Below are positions 56,676 to 64,000 of a DNA stretch of 64,000 bases, piece after piece (position 1 is the first letter of the stretch; the number at the start of each line of letters is the position of its first letter). Below the pieces are notes generated by a model. That model saw only the letters and a program-made list of their open reading frames with translations. It made no database searches and was not told the DNA's origin. The position numbers and the translations under genes were made by a program. This DNA is from Anisodus tanguticus (Eukaryota > Streptophyta > Magnoliopsida > Solanales > Solanaceae), in the NCBI GenBank assembly GCA_034509755.1, contig CM067544.1, forward strand, positions 17,479,001-17,543,000, given 5' to 3'.

Positions 56676-56868
56676 ATATGAAAGAGGGGGAATGAGTAAA
56701 TTATTAAAATGGGGTTTGTCGAAGAAGTTCAAAATATTAAACTTTTGAATTGTTAAAAAGTATAGTAGTTAATTGGAAAGTTCTTTTTTTTTTTGTAAAA
56801 CAGTGAGTTCAGTTTTATTACATGCCAACTGGGAGCGCCTGGATCTAATGGAGTTAAGAGGTAATATC

Positions 56869-57008
56869 TGATAGAATATCGTGTATATTAGTATCAATAT
56901 ACACGGTATACACGAGTTATTATGGAACTAAAATTGTAAAATTCTTGTACAGTTGTAATTATGGTAGTAAACTTATTAGGGAAAGTATTAGTGTTGTATT
57001 AGGAAAAA
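56869..57008 (+). repeat. Truncated 5' LTR of element 8
   Basis: Matches 58226 onward for about 140 bp (TATTAGTATCAATATACACG, then GAGTTATTATGGAAC) and stops at the TRIM junction. Confidence 0.85.
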
Positions 57009-57180
57009 GTATATCCACGCTCTAGTTAACAAGGTGTGAGCGTGCGGGGAAGTATTAAGAGTCCTACATCGGATATGGAATGGGAACATGGACTCCTTAT
57101 ATGGCCTTGTACAATCCTCACCCTACAAGTTAGCTTTTGGGGTTGAGTTAGGCCCAAAATCTATTCTTTACATGGTATTA
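57009..57180 (+). mobile_element. TRIM copy C, partial, with primer site on its 3' side
   Basis: 57009-57052 is the 3' half of the TRIM internal region (GTTAACAAGG, then GCGGGGAAG as purine tract). 57053-57172 is a 120-bp TRIM LTR (…CCTACATCGGATATGGAATG…TTCTTTACA). 57173-57180 (TGGTATTA) resembles the primer site that should follow a 5' LTR. The order purine tract, LTR, primer site is that of the middle of a tandem TRIM. Confidence 0.8.
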
Positions 57181-58150
57181 TGTGTCTACAATTGGGTTCT
57201 CTCACGGCATGTCTGACCAATCTCTGTTCATCTATCGTCGTGGTATTTTTCTGGCATACATATTGTTATATGTGGATGATATAATAATGACTGCCTCGTC
57301 TGATCATCTGCACAAGTCTATCATGTCCCTTTTCAGTTCAGAATTTGCTATGAAAGACTTGGGGCACTTGAGTTATTTTTTGGGAATAGTTGTCACTCGT
57401 CATGCAAGTGGTCTATTTTTATCACAAAAGAAGTCTGCGGATGAGATTATTGAGAGAGCTGACATATCGTCTTGTAAGTCCTCTTCTACTCCGGTTGATA
57501 CCAAACCGAAGCTGAGTGCTACTTCTAGCACACCATATGAGGATCTCACCCACTATCTTAGTCTTGCATAGGCTCTTTAGTATCTTACTTTCATGAGACC
57601 CGATATTACTTATGCAGTGCAGCAAGTGTGTTTATTTATGCATGATCCGCGGATTGAGCACATGCATGCGCTCAAACGCATTATACGATACATACAGGGC
57701 ACACTTGATTATGGATTGCATTTATATCCATCCTCCATTTCTACTCTAGTGTCTTATACAGATGTTGATTGGGGTGAATTTCCAGATACCAGAAGTTCGA
57801 CATCTGGTTATTGTATGTTTCTTGGTGATAACTTGGTCTCTTGGTCGGCAAAATGCCAGTCTACTTTATCGCGATCCAATGTAGAGGCATAGTATCGAGG
57901 AGTAGCTAATGTGGTGTCTGAGTCATGTTGGCTGCGTAATCTTTTATTAGAGCTTCACTTTCCTATTCAGAAAGCTACCTTGATCTACTGTGATAATGTT
58001 AGTGCAGTCTATCTCTTTGGGAATCCGGTCCAACATCAGCGCACTAAACATATCGAGATGGATATCCACTTTGTTCTCGAAAAGGTAGCTCGTGGACAAG
58101 TACATGTCTTGCATGTCCCTTCAATGTACCAATTGCTGACATCTTAGGGT
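57181..58150 (+). pseudogene. Element 8 pol remnant (RT second half, RNase H)
   Basis: One frame holds IGFSHGMSDQSLFIYRRG, LLYVDDIIMTAS, DLGHLSYFLGIVVTRHASG, then RNase H with STSGYCMFLGDNLVSW, SCWLRNLLLEL, IYCDNVSAVYL and HQRTKHIEM. In-frame stops lie at about 57569, 57578 and 57890, and the end is lost at 58145-58147 before the usual IFTK. YVDD is intact. No start region. Confidence 0.85.
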
Positions 58151-58225
58151 CATTCCTTGGTTCTGTTTGAAGATCTTATGAACAGTCTTAGCGTATGAAA
58201 ATCACCCGCTATGACTGCGGGGGTG

Positions 58226-58390
58226 TGATAGAATACCGTGTATATTAGTATCAATATACACGAGTTATTATGGAACCAAAATTATAAAATTCTTGTACAA
58301 TTATAATTATCGTAGTAGACTTGTATTAGGGAAAGTATTAGTTTTGTATTAGAAAAAGATAGATTTATTTTTCATAATTAGATATTGTAT

Positions 58391-58440
<50 letters not shown>

Positions 58441-58478
58441 AACATTAATGAAAATAATGAATGGATTATTCTCTTTCA
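58226..58478 (+). repeat. 3' LTR of element 8 with TA microsatellite
   Basis: Begins TGATAGAATACCG and ends CTCTTTCA before the TSD. 58392-58433 is a (TA)n run of about 20 units. Confidence 0.88.
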
Positions 58479-58499
58479 ATATCTTCTACATTACTATTA

Positions 58500-58803
58500 C
58501 AAAATGAGATATTTTGTTCAAAGTAGTTTCTAGAATGTCTGTCCAAACTGCTTTGGTAGCAAACACTGGAGGAACTATCAAAGTCTGATTCTATCAAAAA
58601 ACTTTTGCTTTGCCCCTTCCTTCGCAAGCACATCTACCACGATGTTCGGTTCCCGAAAGCTAAGTCTTATCACTAGGTTCCCCAACCTTTGCATCATTAA
58701 CCTACATTCACCAATAATGTAATTGCTAGGCAAATGGCCGTTAGCAATCATTTTAATCACCTATGTAGAATCTATATTGATCTCCAATGGTGTTAGATCA
58801 TTT
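58500..58803 (-). pseudogene. RNase H-like (RVT_3) domain fragment
   Basis: The minus strand gives LTPLEINIDST, a stop, then VIKMIANGHLPSNYI, CRLMMQRLGNLVIRLSFREP, NIVVDVLAKEGAKQ, the classic C-terminal half of the RVT_3 RNase H fold found in plant LINE-related proteins. A frameshift near 58575 is followed by PPVFATKAVWTDILETT, a typical tail. The N-terminal half is cut off at 58803 by copia element 5; its continuation, if kept, lies beyond the window. Not functional. Confidence 0.75.
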
Positions 58804-59706
58804 TATTAGAAATTTACTAATGTGAAATTAAGTTTATCCCATTATTTATGACTCGAACAATTGGGGCCCCGCACGTCGGAAACATCATTTTCACACGTGC
58901 ACACACAGTGCCAAGTATTGCAAATTTCATTAGTGAAAGAGATATTGGAACATAAGTGAAACGTTTGAGACATAGAATGATGGACGGTTATTGGCCAAAT
59001 GACAAGTATTCCACGTTGGTAAACGAAGGAAGAAGTGTACGAAGTGTAAGATGAAACGAGTCGGAAATAGCCGCGGATCAGCGAAGGGACGCGGCGCAGC
59101 CCCGTCGGAGCCGAGGCGCCGGAGCGCCGTGGCGCTAATTCGCAGAGCCGCGACGTTTCGGAGGCAGAATGTTGCGACGGTAAAAATGGAAAGTTCTGTC
59201 TTTTGGGCTGGTTTTGTAACATTGAATCTCCATTATTTGGCACATGAATTCAGCCATTATTTGGCTGAATGTAACCCATCAATAAGTGACATTACATGTC
59301 TACTGAAGGTCATTAGTTGGCTAATTGAGGGGTCATCTCATTACACTATAAATTGAGGTCTTTGGTCAATTGTTCAACACTTAGACACACTTACATAATT
59401 TTTTGAAATCTTTTTCTTCCTCTCTAGCAAGTTTACTATACTCAAAGTTCTTCAAGAGTAACACTTGAGTTTCTTTTGCTCATTTGTTAAGTTGTTGTTG
59501 TATCTTGGGAGACTATTGCCCGACAACATAAAAGGATATATACGGGGCAATCTTGTCTTAAAGATAGAGTGTCATCACTCGACTCAGTAAATCACAAGGA
59601 GTTTGTAACGTTCTTGATACCAGTTTGTTGTAATCTTTAGTTTATTATTTCTAGCAATTTGTAATATTTACTTACTTCCCATTTCCTGCAATTGTTGTAA
59701 CCCACA
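58804..59706 (+). repeat. 5' LTR of element 5 (LTR type B)
   Basis: Begins TATTAGAAATTTACT (variant of TGTTGGAAATTTACT) and ends TGTAACCCACA. TATAAAT at 59347-59353, U5 block CAATCTTGTCTTAAAG at 59548-59563. Near-collinear with the solo LTR 13437-14319. Confidence 0.9.
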
Positions 59707-59708
59707 AT

Positions 59709-59723
59709 TTTAAGACAAGATTG
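59709..59723 (+). promoter_or_regulatory. Candidate self-complementary primer site of element 5
   Basis: TTTAAGACAAGATTG, two bases after the LTR, is the exact complement of 59548-59562 in the U5 part of the LTR. No TGG-starting tRNA primer site follows the LTR. Confidence 0.45.
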
Positions 59724-59739
59724 TTGTAAGTGCTTAGAA

Positions 59740-60000
59740 AGATTCAGGAAGATAATAAGAAGGCCTTGCCTAGGGGAAAATAACTCGCTGAGGCAAAGGC
59801 AAATCTGGTTGAGGCCAAAGGGAACCCAAGCAAGAAGCGCAAGTTCCAGAAAGAAGGCAAGACCCAGGCGGCAGAGAAGTTCAAGGGGAACTGTCACCAC
59901 TGTGGGAAACCTGGTCACATGATCAAGGACTGCCGCAAGATCAAGACTGCGCAATAAGAGAAGGCCAAGGCCAAAGGCAATTCATAGGCTAACGTCGTCA
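59740..60000 (+). pseudogene. Element 5 gag C-terminus with CCHC zinc knuckle
   Basis: In the pol frame: AKANLVEAKGNPSKKRKF, then CHHCGKPGHMIKDC at about 59892-59933, a complete CX2CX4HX4C nucleocapsid knuckle. Stops at 59781, 59955 and 59985. The LTR is followed after only about 40 bp by this C-terminal portion, so the capsid-coding part has been deleted. Confidence 0.85.
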
Positions 60001-63000
60001 AAGACACGCTTCTTGACGACATGATTGAGGAGTTCTCGGCGGTGGTGCTTGAAGCAAACCTTGTTGAGAATCCCATGCAATGGTGGATGGACACGGGTGC
60101 TACCAGACACATCTGTTCCAATAGAGATACCTTCTCCACATATACACCAGTTACAGATAAAAAGTTGTTCAGGGGTAACAACACTTTATTTGACGTGCTG
60201 GGGGTAGGAAAGGTAGTTCTGAAGATGACTTCTGGAAAGGATCTCACTTTGAAGGAGGTGATGTGTGTCCCTGAGATTAAGAGGAATTTAATTTCAAGTT
60301 ATTTATTGGTTGATGCTGGTTTTAGGCTAGTATTTGAGTCCAATAAGATTGTAATCACCAAGAATGGAACTTTTGTGGGAAAAGGCTTCGTCTGTGAAGG
60401 CCTCTTCAAAGTTAACGCCATGTCTGTAATACGTGCAAGCAATAATATTGAAGCTTCTTCTTACTTGCTTGAGTCCTCTAATTTATGGCATCATAGATTA
60501 TGACATGTTAACTATAAGTCCATCCAAAGGTTGGTTAAGTTGGAGTTGTTGTCGTCTATCGATGTAAACCCTCAATATAAGTGTGAGGTGTGCGTATAGG
60601 AAAAACTCACAAATATTCCTTTTCGATCCGTTGAAAGGAATACCGCTCCTCTAGAACTTATTCACACAGATGTATGTGATTTGAAGTTTGCACAAACTAG
60701 GGGGAACAAGTACTTTGTGACATTCATTGATGATAGAACAAGGTATTGTTACCTTTACTTGTTGAAAAGTAAAAATGAAGCTTTTGAAGCGTTCTGACGT
60801 TACAAAGCAGAAGTTGAAAACCAACTAAGCATGCAGATTAAATCTATTCGTAGCGATAGATGGGGAGAATACATAGCGCCATTTGAGGAATATTATGCTG
60901 AGTCGGGCATTGTTCATCAAACGATGGCTCCATACTCACCTAAGTCGAATGGTGTTGCGGAATGCAAGAACCGCACATTGAAGGAAATGAATAATGCCTT
61001 GCTCATCAATTCCGGTCTTTCCCAAAATATGTGGGGAGAAGCCGTCCTTACCGCTAATACGATTCTTAACAGAGTCCCACATAAGGGTAAGGACAAAACT
61101 CCATATGAATCATGGAAGGAAAAGAAACACACCTATAAATATTTAAAGGTATGGGGTTGTTTGGCAAAGGTCGAAGTGCCCAAGCCAAAACATGTCAAGA
61201 TTGGGCCTAAGACTGTAGATTGCATTTTCATCGGATATGCAAATAACAGTAGTGTTTATCGCTTCTTAGTGCATAAGTTAGATATTCCAGATATCCACGG
61301 GGTACAATCATGGAATCAAGGAATGCTCAATTCTTTGAGGATACTTTTCCTAGAAAGGAAAAAGACAACCTCTCGCAAATGAAGTTATGAACAAAGATCT
61401 CAGGAACCGGGAGTCGTTGACTACCCGGATCTAGATGGTTCAGATCTAGTGGACTTCAAAATGGCTGAATATCCAGAATCTAGTATTTCAGATTCTCAGA
61501 ACTTGGAGATTCCAGAGATGGAACCAAGGCGAAGTAAAAGGGCCAGGAAGGATAAATCATTTGGTCCTGACTTTGTAGCTTATATGGTTGATCACGAACC
61601 AAGGACAATTGCTGAAGCATTGTCAACTCCAGAGGCTCCGCTCTGGAAAGAAGCTATTGAGAGTGAAATAGACTCCATCCTGCATAACCATACTTGGAAG
61701 TTGGTTGATCTTCCTCCGGGAAATAAACTGTTGGGTAGTAAATGAATACTCAAATGGAAGTATAAATCAGATGGGTCTATAGATAAGTACAAGGTCAGGT
61801 TGGTAGTCAAGGGCTATCGGCAGAAGGAAGGCCTTGACTATTTTGACACGTACCCCCCGGTGTCTAGGATGACGTCCATACGAGTATTCATTGCGATCGC
61901 AGCGTTGCATAACCTTAAGATACATCAAATGGATGTCAAGACAGCCTTCCTAAATTGTGATTTGGAAGTGGAAATTTATATGGAACAACTCGAGGGGTAT
62001 GTGGTTCCAGGGCAAGAGAAGAAAGTCTGTCGACTTGTCAAATCTCTGTACGGGCTGAAACGGGCCCCGAAGCAATGGCATGAAAAAATGGATAGTACTC
62101 TACTATCGAAGGGTTTCTCCATTAATGAGTGTGACAAATGTGTCTACACGAAAGGTAACTCTTACTCATTCGTCATGATATGTCTGTACGTAGATGACAC
62201 GTTGATCACATGGAGCAGTCCTAGTTTGATCCTAGAGACTAAGAACATGTTGAAACAATGTTTCGACATGAAGGATATGAGTATCACAGATGTCATCTTA
62301 GGGATAAAGATCTCTAAGACGTCTGACAGACTGATCTTATCTCCGTCTCACTACATCGAGGATGTGTTGAGAAAGTTCAAGATGTTTGACAATTTGCCTA
62401 TGAAGTCACCAATTGATAGAAATCAAAAGCTTGACAAAAATCATGGTGCACCCGTATGCTAGGAGCAATATGCACAAGTGATTGAGAGTTTGATGTACAT
62501 AATAAACTGCACCCGACCTGATATTTCTTATGCAGTCAAAAGGTTGGTTAGGTTTACCCGTAATCAGAGTAATGATCATTGAAAGACGTTGAATTGGGTA
62601 CTACGATACCTGAAATACACACTAACTTTCAAGTTGCATTATTCGAGATATCCAGGTGTACTAGAGGGGTACAATGATGCAACCTGGATATCTGATATAG
62701 AGAACACCAAGTCCACCAGTGGGTATATATTTACAATTGGTGGTGGGGATGTGTCTTGGAAATCCTCTATGCAAACTTACATTGCCCGATCCACGATAAA
62801 ATCGGAGTTTATCACTTTAGACAAAGCAGGAGAAGAAGTTGAGTGGCTTCACGACTTCTTAGAGGATGTTCCTTACTGGGACAAACCCGTACCTTCTGTA
62901 ATGATCCATTGCGACAGCCAGTCGGCTCTAGGAAGGGCATGGAGTTCTATGTACAACGGCAAGTCTCGTCATATTCGACGGAGACATAACACTGTTAGGC

Positions 63001-63137
63001 AGCTGATCACCACATGTATAATATCCATTGATTACATAAAATCAAAGGATAACATAGCGGACCCACTGACAAAGGGCTTACCCAAAGATCAGATGTTATG
63101 TATGTCTAGGGGAATGGGCTTAAAACCCAAGCTATAA
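60000..63137 (+). pseudogene. Element 5 pol polyprotein, one frame with nonsense mutations only
   Basis: Protease WWMDTGATRHIC (about 60085), GAG-pre-integrase NLWHHRL (60480), integrase HTDVCDLKF (60660), IRSDRWGEYIAPFEEYY, PYSPKSNGVAECKNRTLKEM (60940) with the D, D and E positions kept (the usual DRGGEY has Trp for Gly), integrase end KIGPKTVDCIFIGYANNSS (61200). RT KGYRQKEGLDYFDTY, QMDVKTAFLNCDLE, KSLYGLKRAPKQWHEK, LYVDDTLI (62190). RNase H STSGYIFTIG, SWKSSMQTYIARST, IHCDSQSALG, KDNIADPLTKGLPK, natural stop 63135-63137. Internal stops: 60501, 60597, 60795, 61380, 61743, 62460, 62580. Several sit where the family has Trp or Gln, as expected from C-to-T decay. Confidence 0.9.
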
Positions 63138-63765
63138 GGACTAATACGGTGAAAACCCAACCTTACTGATTGGAGATCCCTGGAATTAGGTTCAATGGGA
63201 AAACTAAGCTGTAAAGGTTTAGTTGAGTGCTTCGGTGGAAGCATGAGCACTTCGGATAGTGATTTCTGTAAAGAAACACCAAATCCAAAGTCGTTCCCGT
63301 GATAGACGTTAAGTTCTATCTGCAGTGTGGGTAAAGGTTAAGTTTCCAAAACCTTTAATGATCCTCAACGATTGAGGTTAGGTTTGGAGAAACTTTTAAT
63401 GATTCCTAACACTTGCAAAGTAGGGTATAGCAGAATACCTTGTAGGAGACCACCTATTTAAGTGCGAGGATAGGCCGCCTTAAATGAACACACATAAGAA
63501 TCCAAGAAGTGTCCACGGCCACAATGGACAAAATATTACGAAGAACAGAGTAAGGGAAGTTGTTGTGTTGGTACCATTGACTTGGATTACACTAAACACT
63601 GACGGTTCAAGACATCACGTTCACCGCGCAGTAAGTAAGTCTGATGGTATTCAACTATGGAAGGTTCAAAGCTGAAGCTACCTCTCCTGATGCAACATCG
63701 GTCCGTTGATAGATTCCTGGAAAATGCATCATGTGAGTGCGCCAAAATCTGTTTCAAGAGGGGAT
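63138..63765 (+). other. Element 5 3' non-coding region and polypurine tract
   Basis: About 620 bp between the pol stop and the 3' LTR, collinear with the same region in elements 1-3 (for example TGATTGGAGATCCC and CACCGCGCAGTAAG). Ends with AAGAGGGGAT, the plus-strand primer. Confidence 0.75.
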
Positions 63766-64000
63766 TGTTGGAAATTTACTAAATGTGGAATTAAATTTAT
63801 CCCATTATTTATGACTCGAACAATTGGGGCCCCGCACGTCGGAAACATCATTTCCACACACGTGCACACGTAGTGCCAAGTATCGCAAATTTCATTAGTG
63901 AAAGAGATATTGGTACGTAAGTGAAACATTTGAGACATAGAATGATGGACGGTTATTGGCCAAATGACAAGTATTCCACGTTGGTAAACGAAGGAAGAAG
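63766..64000 (+). repeat. 3' LTR of element 5, truncated by the window end
   Basis: Starts TGTTGGAAATTTACT and follows the 5' LTR (58804 onward) to the last base of the window. Confidence 0.9.

Larger units (their letters stand above)
56869..58478 (+). mobile_element. Deleted Ty1/copia element 8 containing a TRIM fragment
   Basis: Starts TGATAGAATA and ends ATTCTCTTTCA, flanked by ATATC at 56864-56868 and 58479-58483. The left LTR is interrupted at about 57008, where TRIM sequence begins. Element pol text resumes at about 57181 with the second half of RT and RNase H; gag, protease, integrase and the first half of RT are gone. The G-rich tract TGCGGGGGTG precedes the right LTR. Confidence 0.87.
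58804..64000 (+). mobile_element. Ty1/copia element 5, near-complete pol, runs off the window
   Basis: 5' LTR 58804-59706, internal region 59707-63765, 3' LTR from 63766 to beyond 64000. Polypurine tract AAGAGGGGAT at 63756-63765. The C-terminal gag, protease, integrase, RT and RNase H all lie in one frame with stops but no frameshift. The capsid part of gag is missing. Compared with elements 1-3 this is the autonomous-type relative: same LTR ends, U5 and purine tract, and a real RT core. No TSD can be tested because the right end is outside. Confidence 0.9.

Overview
The window is plant nuclear DNA, most likely from a solanaceous asterid. Three things point there: a spliced plant-specific HD-ZIP IV gene whose protein resembles the ATML1/PDF2 clade, Au/SolS-type SINE pieces, and plant Ty1/copia, TRIM and Stowaway elements. 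It holds one intact host gene. Nearly everything else that can be recognised is transposon-derived. The species call is an inference; no search was run.

Layout. 1-4.1 kb: LINE remnant, a long-TIR (Mutator/foldback-like) element with a SINE piece inside it, and a Stowaway MITE. 4,114-11,312: copia element 1, minus strand, TSD AATAG. 13.0-15.0 kb: two complete TRIMs (TSDs AAATG and AAAAA) flanking a solo LTR (TSD ATAAC). 15.6-20.4 kb: a decayed copia element of a second family with a tRNA-Met-type primer site (element 6). 20.4-24 kb: AT-rich DNA with a SINE bounded by a perfect 16-bp duplication, and diverged ~150-bp repeats that run up to the gene. 24-31.5 kb: the HD-ZIP IV gene, ten coding exons joining to one 722-codon frame, with a uORF-bearing leader and MITE-like insertions in two introns. 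33,694-40,080 (minus, TSD CACAA) and 40,727-47,446 (plus, TSD ACAAG): copia elements 2 and 3, facing away from each other. 48.0-51.9 kb: element 7 (minus) with a doubled LTR. 52.7-54.5 kb: a hAT-like element and two foldback elements. 56.9-58.5 kb: element 8 (TSD ATATC) with a TRIM fragment inside. 58.5-58.8 kb: an RNase H-like (RVT_3) pseudogene. 58,804 to the window end: element 5, a copia element whose gag C-terminus and pol lie in one reading frame broken only by stop codons.

How the parts relate. Elements 1, 2, 3, 5 and the solo LTR form one superfamily: same U5, same PPT, same LTR ends. Elements 1-3 share two replacements that element 5 lacks: unrelated leader sequence in place of gag, and unrelated DNA in place of the RT catalytic core. 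They therefore look like a non-autonomous lineage that was still mobilised, since each copy has its own TSD. None of these elements has the usual TGG primer site after the 5' LTR. Instead the leader carries a 10-15 nt match to the complement of a U5 segment, so self-priming is a possibility. The HD-ZIP IV gene, an epidermal-identity type regulator, appears functional; a near-match to the HD-ZIP IV binding palindrome lies just upstream of its leader.
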